The position numbers and the translations under genes were made by a program. Shown one piece after another: positions 1 to 7,773 of a DNA stretch of 43,783 nucleotides (positions within the stretch are counted from its first letter, which is position 1; every line of letters starts with the position of its first letter). The notes under the pieces were generated by a model. That model was given only the letters and a program-made list of their open reading frames with translations. It was not told the DNA's origin and made no database searches. The stretch is from Clostridia bacterium (GTDB lineage Bacteria; Bacillota; Clostridia; Peptostreptococcales; Anaerovoracaceae), in NCBI GenBank assembly GCA_024682015.1, contig JAIKZT010000011.1, positions 1-43,783 on the forward strand, written 5' to 3'.

Positions 1-1
1 C

Positions 2-208
2 AAGTTCGTGACGATCACGACCGACGAAGTATCCGAAGAGGCGCCCGTCCTGATCGCTTCCTACGATGCGGACGGCAGGTTCCTGGGACTCGTCGTGGTC
101 ACCGAACCCGGCGGCAGCGGCGAATCCGAAGGCGGCGCCGCTGAAGTGAAGCTCTTCTGGGTCGACGAGGCCTGCGCGCCGAAGGAAGAGGAAAAGGACC
201 TGCCCTGA
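2..208 (+). CDS. C-terminal fragment of a probable secreted or surface protein (5' truncated)
   Basis: The reading frame is open to the left edge of the window (it continues upstream of the GTG at 8), so only the last ~68 residues are seen. The fragment reads like the final beta-rich module of clostridial cell-surface proteins: hydrophobic strands such as VLIASYDADGRFLGLVVV, a Gly/Ser/Glu loop, then VKLFWVDE and a charged tail. This pattern is often seen at the ends of large exported proteins, but no enzymatic or anchoring motif is present in the part visible. It is followed by an intrinsic terminator at 295-336, which supports it being the true 3' end of a transcription unit. Function is unknown. 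Confidence 0.5.
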   Translation, partial: KFVTITTDEVSEEAPVLIASYDADGRFLGLVVVTEPGGSGESEGGAAEVKLFWVDEACAPKEEEKDLP

Positions 209-294
209 GTCAGGGGACGTTTCCGCCGACTCAAGTGGAACAAGGAAACATCTCCATGTCTCATGTGATTCACTGAACTATATTTGATAGAGCC

Positions 295-336
295 AATCCG
301 AACGTCCGGTAAATGCCGAACGTTCGGATTTTCTTT
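295..336 (+). terminator. Rho-independent terminator after the truncated first gene
   Basis: A 10-bp perfect stem (AATCCGAACG at 295-304 with CGTTCGGATT at 321-330) with a small inner CGG/CCG helix is followed directly by TTTTCTTTGTGTTTT. The T-rich side is on the plus strand, fitting termination of the gene ending at 208. Confidence 0.8.
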
Positions 337-369
337 GTGTTTTATCGTTCCCAAATCACCACATCTGCA

Positions 370-398
370 TTGTAATCATGCCACTTTTCCTGTACATT
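370..398 (+). promoter_or_regulatory. purE: Candidate promoter of the purine operon
   Basis: TTGTAA at 370-375 and TACATT at 393-398 are separated by 17 bp. Both hexamers are imperfect. It sits between the upstream terminator and the structured leader, where the operon promoter is expected. Confidence 0.35.
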
Positions 399-449
399 TA
401 TTCTGTACCAATACGCATCTGAAATCTTTTTCACAGACCGATGGCCGAA

Positions 450-549
450 GGGGTGGCCGCAGAGAGGCTCATGCCGAGAAGCGCAGTCCGAGGCGACCTC
501 GTCCGAGGCGAGCATCGCAGGGCATGAGTACGGCTGCGGACAGGACCCC
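450..549 (+). promoter_or_regulatory. Structured leader RNA upstream of purE, class not recognised
   Basis: Three nested helices can be drawn: GGGGT 450-454 with ACCCC 545-549; CCGCAG 457-462 with CTGCGG 534-539; CTCATGCC 468-475 with GGCATGAG 521-528. A further GC-rich hairpin CGAGG 489-493 / CCTCG 497-501 lies inside. The closed domain ends 45 nt before the purE start codon. I compared it by eye with purine, ZTP, PRPP, THF, T-box and SAM leaders and see no conserved core of any of them, nor an obvious terminator. It could be a regulatory leader or an inserted hairpin repeat. Confidence 0.45.
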
Positions 550-594
550 GAAGGAAAATTTCACTCTAAAATGATCCAACAAAAGGAGATCCAC

Positions 595-1083
595 ATGAAA
601 AAAGTCGGCATCATCATGGGCAGCGACAGCGACGCGGGCGTGGTCAAAAAGGCCACCGACATTCTGCGGACGCTGGACGTGCCCTTTGAAGTTCACGTAT
701 ACTCGGCGCACCGCACGCCTCTGCAGGCGGCGGAATTCGCCAAGAGCGCGCAGGCAAACGGCTTCGGCGTGCTCATCGCGGCGGCCGGCATGGCGGCTCA
801 TCTGGGCGGCGTGCTCGCTTCGTACACCTGCCTGCCCGTCATCGGCATTCCCTGCAAGTCCTCCGCGCTCGAAGGAATGGATGCCCTGCTCTCCACGGTC
901 ATGATGCCGCCCGGCATCCCCGTGGCGACCGTCGCCATCGACGGCGGCGCGAACGCAGGGCTTTTGGCAGCGCAGATCCTGGCGCTGTCCGAACCTGCCC
1001 TCGCCGAAAAGCTCGCGGCCAAGCGGGCTTCGGACGCGGAAAAGGTCCTGGAAAAAGACGCGCGCATTTTAGAAAAACTATAG
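595..1083 (+). CDS. purE: N5-carboxyaminoimidazole ribonucleotide mutase PurE
   Basis: 162 residues, full length for class I PurE, which interconverts N5-CAIR and CAIR in purine synthesis. The diagnostic motifs are all present: GSDSD near residue 9, SAHRTP in the forties, AAGMAAHLGG, ALEGMDALLS and PPGIPVATVAIDGGANAG. The start is the ATG at 595, preceded by AAAAGGAG at 581; an in-frame ATG at 571 lacks a ribosome site. It opens the purine operon, and its TAG stop lies inside the ribosome site of the next gene. Class I PurE normally works with the ATP-dependent PurK, which is not in this window. Confidence 0.95.
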   Translation: MKKVGIIMGSDSDAGVVKKATDILRTLDVPFEVHVYSAHRTPLQAAEFAKSAQANGFGVLIAAAGMAAHLGGVLASYTCLPVIGIPCKSSALEGMDALLSTVMMPPGIPVATVAIDGGANAGLLAAQILALSEPALAEKLAAKRASDAEKVLEKDARILEKL

Positions 1084-1092
1084 GAGGCAGCC

Positions 1093-2529
1093 ATGGGCGG
1101 ATTTTTCGGCATCACTTCTTCCAAGGACGTCGTCCTGGACGTCTTCTTCGGAACAGACTATCACTCGCATCTGGGCACGAAGCGCGGCGGCATGGCCGCC
1201 TGGGACGCTCAGATCGGCCTGCAGCGCGAGATCCACAACATCGAAAACTCCCCGTTCCGCACGAAATTCGACCACGTGCTGGACGAAATGCGGGGAACGG
1301 CGGCCATCGGCTGCATTTCCGACACCTATCCCCAGCCGCTGCTGATCCGGTCCAACCTGGGTGTATACGCCATCACGACGATCGGCGTCATCAACAACGC
1401 AGCGGACCTCATCGACAACTACCTGTCCTTCTCCGGCGGACACTTCGACGTCATGACCGGCGGCCAGGTGAACGGCACAGAGCTCATCGCGGCGCTCATC
1501 AACCAGAAGAGCACGTTTGAGGAAGGCATCAGTTTCGCGCAGAAAAGCATCGAAGGGACGGCCAACATCCTCATCCTCAAGAACAACGGCAGCCTCATCG
1601 CCGCCCGCGACCGCCTCGGCCGCATCCCCGTCAAGATCGGCAAGAACGAGGAAGGCTACGCGGTCTCGTTCGAGGACTTCGCCTATCAGAAGCTCGGCTT
1701 CGACGACTACAAGGAGCTCGGCCCCGGCGAGATCGTCGAGGTCACCCCAAAGCAGGTGAAGCAGCTGAAGGCGCCCGGCAAGAAGAAGCGCATCTGCGCG
1801 TTCCTGTGGAGTTACTTCGGCTACCCGACCGCCACGTATGAGGGGGTCACCGTCGAGGCGATGCGCTACCGCAACGGCGCAATCATGGCGGAGAACGACC
1901 TGAAGCGTGAAGGCGGCCGGGAGCTGATCGACGCGATCGACTACATCGGCGGTGTGCCCGATTCCGGAACGCCCCACGCCATCGGCTATTCTAACTGCAG
2001 CGAAAAGCCGTTCGCGCGGGCCTTCATCAAGTACACGCCCACCTGGTCGCGCAGTTTCATGCCCACAAACCAGAAGGACCGCAACAAGATCGCCGAGATG
2101 AAGCAGATCCCCGTGAAGGAGCTCATCAAGGACAAGGACCTGCTGTTCGTCGACGACTCCATCGTGCGCGGCACGCAGCTGCGCGAGACCGTCGAATTCC
2201 TGTACAAGAGCGGCGCGAAGGCCGTGCACATGCGCTCCGCCTGCCCGCCCATCATGTACGGCTGCAAATACCTGAACTTCTCGCGCTCCATCTCCGACAT
2301 GGAGCTGCTGGCGCGGCGCGTGATCCTCGAGCTCGAAGGGCCGGAAGGCTTCCAGCACATCGATGAGTACGCCGATGACAAGACCGAGCGCGGCAAGAAG
2401 CTGCGCGAAACGATCTGCGAAAAGTTCAACTTCTCTTCCCTCGAATTTCAGACGCTCGAAGGCGTCATCGAAGCCATAGGCCTGCCCGAGTGCGACCTGT
2501 GCACCTATTGCTGGAACGGCAAAGAATAA
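1093..2529 (+). CDS. purF: PurF-like amidophosphoribosyltransferase lacking the usual N-terminal cysteine
   Basis: 478 residues with an N-terminal Ntn-hydrolase-like glutaminase region followed by a phosphoribosyltransferase domain. The PRPP loop is clear (LLFVDDSIVRGTQLRE, about residue 355) and GGVPDSG occurs upstream of it. Canonical PurF matures to an N-terminal Cys that attacks glutamine (MCGIFG); here the protein starts MGGFFGITS and no Cys lies in the first 75 residues. The C terminus has a Cys cluster, CDLCTYCW. Ribosome site AGGAGG at 1082-1087 supports the ATG at 1093. Its place between purE and purM argues for a role in making phosphoribosylamine, perhaps using free ammonia. Some clostridial and Bacteroidetes proteins annotated as PurF also begin MGGFFG. 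Confidence 0.85.
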   Translation: MGGFFGITSSKDVVLDVFFGTDYHSHLGTKRGGMAAWDAQIGLQREIHNIENSPFRTKFDHVLDEMRGTAAIGCISDTYPQPLLIRSNLGVYAITTIGVINNAADLIDNYLSFSGGHFDVMTGGQVNGTELIAALINQKSTFEEGISFAQKSIEGTANILILKNNGSLIAARDRLGRIPVKIGKNEEGYAVSFEDFAYQKLGFDDYKELGPGEIVEVTPKQVKQLKAPGKKKRICAFLWSYFGYPTATYEGVTVEAMRYRNGAIMAENDLKREGGRELIDAIDYIGGVPDSGTPHAIGYSNCSEKPFARAFIKYTPTWSRSFMPTNQKDRNKIAEMKQIPVKELIKDKDLLFVDDSIVRGTQLRETVEFLYKSGAKAVHMRSACPPIMYGCKYLNFSRSISDMELLARRVILELEGPEGFQHIDEYADDKTERGKKLRETICEKFNFSSLEFQTLEGVIEAIGLPECDLCTYCWNGKE

Positions 2530-2539
2530 GGAGACACGC

Positions 2540-3586
2540 ATGAAGAATTCCCAATCCGCAAGCTACGCCGCGGCAGGCGTGGACATCACCGCGGGCTACA
2601 AGGCCGTGGAACTGATGAAGGAGAGCGTTAAGAGCACGTACACCCCGGGCGTCGTAGGAGACATCGGCGGCTTCGGCGGGCTGTTCATGCCCGATCTGTC
2701 CGGCATGAAGACCCCCCTGCTCGTGTCCGGCACGGACGGCGTGGGCACGAAACTGCGCATCGCCTTCCTGATGGACAAACACGACACCGTCGGCATCGAC
2801 TGCGTGGCCATGTGCGTCAACGACATCATCTGCGTCGGCGCGAAGCCCCTGTTCTTCCTCGATTACATCGCCTGCGGCAAGAACGTGCCCGAGCGCATTG
2901 CATCCATCGTGTCCGGTGTCGCGGAAGGCTGCCGGCAGGCGGGAGCGGCCCTCATCGGCGGTGAGACCGCAGAGATGCCAGGTTTCTATCCGGTGGACGA
3001 ATACGACCTGGCCGGCTATTCCACCGGCATCGTGGACCGGGACGCCATGATCGACAATAAGGCCATGAAGGCCGGCGACGTCATCATCGCCCTGCCCTCT
3101 TCGGGTGTTCATTCCAACGGATTCTCCCTCGTGCGCAAGGTATTCGACGTCGAGAACGCGGACCTGAAGAGCCCGGTCGAAAAGCTCGGCGGCAGGTCCC
3201 TGGGCGAAGCGCTGCTCGCGCCGACGAAGATCTACGTCAAACCCGTGCTGGCGCTGATGAAGGAAGTGCAGATCAAAGGCATCTCCCACATCACCGGCGG
3301 CGGTTTCTACGAAAACATCCCCAGAAGCATTCCCGAAGGGCTGTGCGCGTCCATCGACAAGGCCAGCGTCCGGGTCCTGCCCATCTTCGACCTCATCGCC
3401 GAGACGGGCGGCATCCCCGAGCGCGACATGTTCAACACGTTCAACATGGGCGTGGGCATGAGCATCGTCGTCTCCCCCGAAGACGCGGACAAGGCGCTGC
3501 AGATCCTGAAGGCAAACGGCGAAGACGCGTACGTCATCGGCACCGTAACGGAGAGCAAAAATGGCGAAGGCATCGAACTCTGTTAA
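2540..3586 (+). CDS. purM: Phosphoribosylformylglycinamidine cyclo-ligase PurM (AIR synthetase)
   Basis: 348 residues, the normal length. PurM closes FGAM to AIR using ATP. Visible family signatures: SGTDGVGTKLRIA, GIDCVAMCVNDI, GAKPLFFLDY, IGGETAEMPGFY, LPSSGVHSNGFSLVRK and ITGGGFYENIPR. The ATG at 2540 follows ATAAGGAGACACGC, and the gene starts 11 nt after purF. Its end overlaps the start of purN by 26 nt, indicating translational coupling. Nothing unusual is seen. Confidence 0.97.
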   Translation: MKNSQSASYAAAGVDITAGYKAVELMKESVKSTYTPGVVGDIGGFGGLFMPDLSGMKTPLLVSGTDGVGTKLRIAFLMDKHDTVGIDCVAMCVNDIICVGAKPLFFLDYIACGKNVPERIASIVSGVAEGCRQAGAALIGGETAEMPGFYPVDEYDLAGYSTGIVDRDAMIDNKAMKAGDVIIALPSSGVHSNGFSLVRKVFDVENADLKSPVEKLGGRSLGEALLAPTKIYVKPVLALMKEVQIKGISHITGGGFYENIPRSIPEGLCASIDKASVRVLPIFDLIAETGGIPERDMFNTFNMGVGMSIVVSPEDADKALQILKANGEDAYVIGTVTESKNGEGIELC

Positions 3587-4244
3587 GCGGCCTGACCCGC
3601 CCAAAGCCCGCATCGCCGTGCTCATCTCCGGCGGCGGCACGAACCTGCAGGCCATCCTGGACGCCCAGAAGGGCGGGCTTCTCACCGACGGCGAGGTCAC
3701 GCTCGTCATCAGCAACCGCAGCGGCGCCTTCGGCCTTGAGCGCGCGAAGAACGCGGGCGTACCGGCTCTGACGATCACCAGGAAGGGCTGCGGCAGCCAG
3801 GAGGCTTTTGAAGACGCCCTCATGAAGGCTCTCGACGAGAACCGCACCGACCTCATCGTGCTGGCCGGCTGGCTCGCGATCCTGTCCGAGCGCTTTACCC
3901 GCCATTACGAACAGCGCATCATCAACATCCACCCGGCGCTCATCCCGAGTTTCTGCGGCGAAGGCTTCTACGGGCTGAAGGTCCACGAAGCGGCCCTCGC
4001 CAAAGGGGTCAAGGTGAGCGGCGCTACGGTGCACTACGTCAACGAGATCCCCGACGGCGGCGCGATCATCGCGCAAAAGGCCGTGCGGGTCTACCCGGGC
4101 GACACGCCCGAAAAACTGCAGCTGCGCATCATGAAGCAGGCTGAATGGAAGCTGCTTCCCAAGGCCGCGCAGGACATTTCCAGACAGATACGCCTGGGGG
4201 CTCACCCGGGCTTTGCGAAGCCCGCCCGCGGGCAGAACGAATAA
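3561..4244 (+). CDS. purN: Phosphoribosylglycinamide formyltransferase PurN
   Basis: 227 residues. PurN transfers a formyl group from 10-formyl-THF to GAR. Motifs: ISGGGTNLQAIL near residue 22, NIHPALIPS, and IPDGGAIIAQ. The catalytic Asn-His-Asp triad is seen as N122, H124 and D165. A ~16-residue Lys/Pro-rich extension precedes the first beta strand, partly because the gene begins inside purM (26-nt overlap); an internal start cannot be excluded. A ribosome site is not obvious before 3561, which fits coupling to purM. The next gene follows after 13 nt. Confidence 0.93.
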   Translation: MAKASNSVKRPDPPKARIAVLISGGGTNLQAILDAQKGGLLTDGEVTLVISNRSGAFGLERAKNAGVPALTITRKGCGSQEAFEDALMKALDENRTDLIVLAGWLAILSERFTRHYEQRIINIHPALIPSFCGEGFYGLKVHEAALAKGVKVSGATVHYVNEIPDGGAIIAQKAVRVYPGDTPEKLQLRIMKQAEWKLLPKAAQDISRQIRLGAHPGFAKPARGQNE

Positions 4245-4257
4245 GGAGGACAAACGC

Positions 4258-4977
4258 ATGGACATTTACGCAATCCCTCAGATCGCAGACCGCATCCGGG
4301 GCAATTCCTACGTAGGCCGCGGCATCGTGCTCGGCGAGAGCGAGGACGGCAAGTGCGCCGTTGCCGCGTATTTCATCATGGGCCGCAGCGCCAACAGCCG
4401 CAACCGCATCTTCACCGTGAAGGACGGCGAAGTCTTCACGGAACCGTTTGACGCCTCCAAAGTCGAAGATCCCAGCCTCATCATCTACGCGGCTGTGCGC
4501 TCCTACGAGAATCACCTCATCGTGACGAACGGCGACCAGACCGACACGATCTACGAAGGACTCGCCAAGGGCAAGTGCATCCGCGGCAGCCTGAAAGAAC
4601 GCTGCTTCGAGCCGGACGCGCCGAACTTCACGCCGCGCATTTCCGGAGACATGGAGTTCGCAGAAGGCGGCCTCGCCTATCACATGAGCATCCTCAAGAG
4701 CATCGACGCGGAAGGCACGGACTGCTGCCGGTTCACGTTCGACTATCCGGCCAAGGCAGGCCTCGGCCACTTCCTGCACACGTACGTCTGCGACGGCAGC
4801 CCCATCCCCACGTTCCAGGGAGAACCCGAGCGGGTCGCGATCCCCTCGGACATCGATGCCTTCACGGATGACCTTTGGGATGCGCTCGACGCGGACAACA
4901 AGATCTCGCTGTACGTGCGCTACACCGATTTAGAGACGAAAGAATACAAAGAGAGACTGATCAATAAGAACAAATAG
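4258..4977 (+). CDS. IMP cyclohydrolase, stand-alone (PurO-type, IMP_cyclohyd family)
   Basis: 239 residues starting MDIYAIPQIADRIRGNSYVGRGI, characteristic of the separate IMP cyclohydrolase family (PF07826-like), followed by AAYFIMGRSANSRNR. It would close FAICAR to IMP, the final step of the pathway, which in most bacteria is the N-terminal half of PurH. The start at 4258 is preceded by AATAAGGAGGACAAACGC. The partner formyltransferase is the next gene but lies 310 nt downstream, separated by a long hairpin. Assignment rests on family resemblance and on the adjacent single-domain formyltransferase. Confidence 0.88.
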   Translation: MDIYAIPQIADRIRGNSYVGRGIVLGESEDGKCAVAAYFIMGRSANSRNRIFTVKDGEVFTEPFDASKVEDPSLIIYAAVRSYENHLIVTNGDQTDTIYEGLAKGKCIRGSLKERCFEPDAPNFTPRISGDMEFAEGGLAYHMSILKSIDAEGTDCCRFTFDYPAKAGLGHFLHTYVCDGSPIPTFQGEPERVAIPSDIDAFTDDLWDALDADNKISLYVRYTDLETKEYKERLINKNK

Positions 4978-5019
4978 ACAGCCAACTGTCGGGCAGAACA
5001 GACGGTATCACCACGACAA

Positions 5020-5215
5020 ACTCTGAAGAAATCGTCTGTGGGCACGGTTTTCGAGCGGATTAAGTTCCGGACGCGCGCTGAAGCGCTGCGGCGAAGCGGT
5101 GTCTGAGGCCGGTTTTGCATAGACAGAACCGGCCGAGTTCGCGAAGCTGCGCCGGAACTTCACGCGATGAAAACCGATTGCCCGCCAGATTTCTGAAGGT
5201 GCGGAGAGGCGATCA
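5020..5215. repeat. Long imperfect inverted repeat (~190-nt hairpin) inside the purine operon
   Basis: The 310-nt gap 4978-5287 holds no gene but folds back on itself. The left arm GGGCACGGTTTTC..AAGTTCCGG (about 5040-5070) matches the complement of CCGGAACTT..GAAAACCGATTGCCC (about 5152-5184). AGAAATC-containing segments outside these arms also match, and an inner hairpin GGCCGGTTTT / AGAACCGGCC (about 5108-5135) forms the tip. In an mRNA this would be a near-continuous rod between two purine genes. It could be a miniature inverted-repeat element, an RNase III processing site, or a regulatory structure. No transposase is present. Confidence 0.6.
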
Positions 5216-5287
5216 CGTCTGAGCTGTCTGAATACACATACATCGTTTATCGTTTGGTTATTGTTTGTTATATACAGGAGCATCTTT

Positions 5288-6472
5288 ATGAAAGAATTCG
5301 AACTGAAATACGGCTGCAACCCCAACCAGAAGCCGGCAAAGATCTACATGGAAGACGGCAGCGAACTGCCCCTGCAGATCCTGAACGGCCGCCCCGGCTA
5401 CATCAATTTTCTCGACGCACTCAACTCCTGGCAGCTCGTCAAGGAGCTGAAGGAAGCCACCGGCCTGCCTTCCGCGGCCAGTTTCAAGCATGTCAGCCCC
5501 ACGTCTGCCTCCGTCGGCCTCGTCCTGCCCGAGAAGCTGAAGAAAGCGTGCTTCGTGGACGACATCGAAGGGCTGGACGACTCCCCCATCGCCTGCGCCT
5601 ACGCCCGGGCCCGCGGCACGGACCGCATGTGCTCGTTCGGCGACTGGGTCGCCCTGTCCGATACCTGCGACGCGACTGCGGCCCGCATCATCAAGCGAGA
5701 GGTCTCCGACGGGGTCATCGCGCCGGGCTACACGGATGAAGCGCTGGAGATCCTGAAACAAAAGCGCAAGGGCTCCTACAACGTCGTGCAGATCGAGGCG
5801 GACTACGTGCCCGATCCCCAGGAAAAGAAGCAGGTGTTCGGCATCGTCTTCGAGCAAGGCCGCAACAACTTCAAGATCGACCGCGCGCTGCTTTCCAACA
5901 TTGTCACCGCCAACAAGGAGCTGCCCGATGACGCCGCCAGAGACCTCATCGTCGCGCTCATTACCCTGAAATACACGCAGTCCAACTCCGTCTGCTTCGC
6001 CTACGGCGGGCAGGCCATCGGCGTCGGCGCCGGCCAGCAGTCCCGCGTGCACTGCACGAGGCTCGCCGGAAGCAAGGCCGACACCTGGCTGCTGCGCCAG
6101 TCCGACAAGGTGCTGAACCTGCCGTTCAAGGAAGGCCTGGGCCGCGCGGACCGCGATAACGCCATCGACGGCTACATCAACCAGAACGAGCTGGACGTCT
6201 GCGCCGAAGGCAACTGGCAGCGCTACTTCAGCGAGCAGCCCGAGCCGTTCACGAAGGAGGAGCAGAAGGCCTACCTTTCAACGATCGACGGCATCGCCCT
6301 CGGATCCGACGCGTTCTTCCCCTTCGACGACAACATCGAGCGGGCGAAGCTCTCCGGCGTCAAGTACATCGCCGAGCCCGGCGGCTCCGTGCGCGACGAC
6401 CTCGTCATCGGGTGCTGCGACAAGTACGGCATGGTCATGGCCTTTACCGGCATGCGCCTGTTCCACCACTAA
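5288..6472 (+). CDS. Phosphoribosylaminoimidazolecarboxamide (AICAR) formyltransferase, stand-alone
   Basis: 394 residues corresponding to only the formyltransferase half of PurH. It formylates AICAR to FAICAR with 10-formyl-THF, feeding the IMP cyclohydrolase encoded just upstream. Signatures: ELKYGCNPNQKPA at the N terminus, catalytic KH at residues 67-68 in SFKHVSPTSASVG, KYTQSNSVCFAYGGQAIGVG and QQSRVHCTRLAGSKA. The ATG at 5288 follows CAGGAG; an earlier TTG at 5261 lacks a ribosome site. It is separated from purD by 12 nt. Confidence 0.93.
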   Translation: MKEFELKYGCNPNQKPAKIYMEDGSELPLQILNGRPGYINFLDALNSWQLVKELKEATGLPSAASFKHVSPTSASVGLVLPEKLKKACFVDDIEGLDDSPIACAYARARGTDRMCSFGDWVALSDTCDATAARIIKREVSDGVIAPGYTDEALEILKQKRKGSYNVVQIEADYVPDPQEKKQVFGIVFEQGRNNFKIDRALLSNIVTANKELPDDAARDLIVALITLKYTQSNSVCFAYGGQAIGVGAGQQSRVHCTRLAGSKADTWLLRQSDKVLNLPFKEGLGRADRDNAIDGYINQNELDVCAEGNWQRYFSEQPEPFTKEEQKAYLSTIDGIALGSDAFFPFDDNIERAKLSGVKYIAEPGGSVRDDLVIGCCDKYGMVMAFTGMRLFHH

Positions 6473-6484
6473 GGAGGTCCTTGC

Positions 6485-7768
6485 ATGCGAATTTTAGTCA
6501 TCGGCGGAGGCGGGCGTGAACACGCCATCATCCGCAAGATCAAGGAGAATCCCGAGGTCAGCGCCATCTACGCCCTGCCCGGCAACGGAGGCATCGCGGC
6601 GGACGCCTACTGCGTGGACGTCAAGGCCACGGACCTCGAAGGCATCAAGGCCTTTGCGGCGGGTCACCCCGTGGACTATGCCGTAGTCGCGCCGGACGAT
6701 CCCCTCGCGGCAGGCTGCGTGGACATGCTCGAAGGCATGGGCATCCCGTGCTTCGGACCCCGCGCGAATGCGGCCATCATCGAGGCCAGCAAAGTCTTCG
6801 CGAAGGACCTGATGAAGAAATACGGCATCCCCACGGCGCGGTACGAAACGTTTGACGACATGGGCAAAGCCCTCGCCTACCTGGAGGACGCGCCCATTCC
6901 CACCGTCATCAAGGCGGACGGCCTGGCGCTCGGCAAGGGCGTCATCATCGCCCAGACGCGGGAGGAAGCCAGGGCAGCCGTCGTCTCCATGATGCAGGAC
7001 AAACAGTTCGGCAAGAGCGGCGAGCGCATCGTCATCGAGGAATTCCTCGAAGGGCCGGAGGTCTCCGTGCTGTCGTTTACGGACGGCAAGACCATCGTGC
7101 CCATGGTCTCCTCGATGGACCACAAGCGCATAGGCGACGGCGACACGGGGCTGAACACGGGCGGCATGGGCACCATCGCCCCGAACCCGTATTATACGCC
7201 TGCCATCGCGAAGCGCTGCATGGACGAGATCTTCCTGCCCACCGTCGCTGCGATGAACGCCGAAGGCCGTCCGTTCAAGGGCTGCCTGTACTTCGGCCTC
7301 ATGATCTGCCAGGACGGGCCGAAGGTGATCGAATACAATTGCCGCTTCGGCGACCCCGAGACGCAGGTCGTGCTGCCGCTGCTGGAAAGCGATCTGCTCA
7401 CCGTCATGCGCGCCGTTACGGAGGAGCGCCTCGATGAGACCGAGGTGAAGTTCGCGGACAAGTCCGCCTGCTGCGTCATCCTGGCGTCCGGCGGCTATCC
7501 TGGCGCCTATCCGAAGGGCTTTCCCATGGACATCCCCGCCGACGTGCTCCCGCACACCTATGTTGCGGGCGCCGCGATGAAGGACGGACAGCTCGTCACG
7601 GCCGGCGGCAGAGTGCTGGGGGTCACCGCCGTGGCGGACGACCTGCCCAAGGCCATCGAAGAAGCCTACGAAATGGCCGGCCGCGTGCGCTTTGAAGGCG
7701 CGTACAAGAGAAACGATATCGGCGCGAGGGCGCTGCAGGCCCTTGGCAGCAAGCAGACGGAGGAATAG
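6485..7768 (+). CDS. purD: Phosphoribosylamine-glycine ligase PurD
   Basis: 427 residues, normal for this ATP-grasp enzyme that joins phosphoribosylamine and glycine to give GAR. Order of signatures: N-terminal VIGGGGREHAI, VVAPDDPLAAG, ATP-grasp segment VIKADGLALGKGVII, GLNTGGMGTIAPNPYY, and YNCRFGDPETQVVLPLLESDL. The ATG at 6485 follows AAGGAGGTCCTTGC. The stop overlaps the GTG alternative start of purL. The enzyme's substrate is the product expected from the PurF-like protein. Confidence 0.97.
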   Translation: MRILVIGGGGREHAIIRKIKENPEVSAIYALPGNGGIAADAYCVDVKATDLEGIKAFAAGHPVDYAVVAPDDPLAAGCVDMLEGMGIPCFGPRANAAIIEASKVFAKDLMKKYGIPTARYETFDDMGKALAYLEDAPIPTVIKADGLALGKGVIIAQTREEARAAVVSMMQDKQFGKSGERIVIEEFLEGPEVSVLSFTDGKTIVPMVSSMDHKRIGDGDTGLNTGGMGTIAPNPYYTPAIAKRCMDEIFLPTVAAMNAEGRPFKGCLYFGLMICQDGPKVIEYNCRFGDPETQVVLPLLESDLLTVMRAVTEERLDETEVKFADKSACCVILASGGYPGAYPKGFPMDIPADVLPHTYVAGAAMKDGQLVTAGGRVLGVTAVADDLPKAIEEAYEMAGRVRFEGAYKRNDIGARALQALGSKQTEE

Positions 7769-7773
7769 TGCAT

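Noticed and set aside
440..575. T-box or known purine-related riboswitch
   Set aside because: A GGGTGGCCGC stretch recalls a T-box, but the specifier region, conserved AGGGTGG.ACCGCG and terminator are missing; the purine and ZTP cores are also absent.
7768..7773. GTG start of purL at 7768
   Set aside because: Only four nt from GGAGG; ATG 7774 has better spacing, though the difference is two residues.
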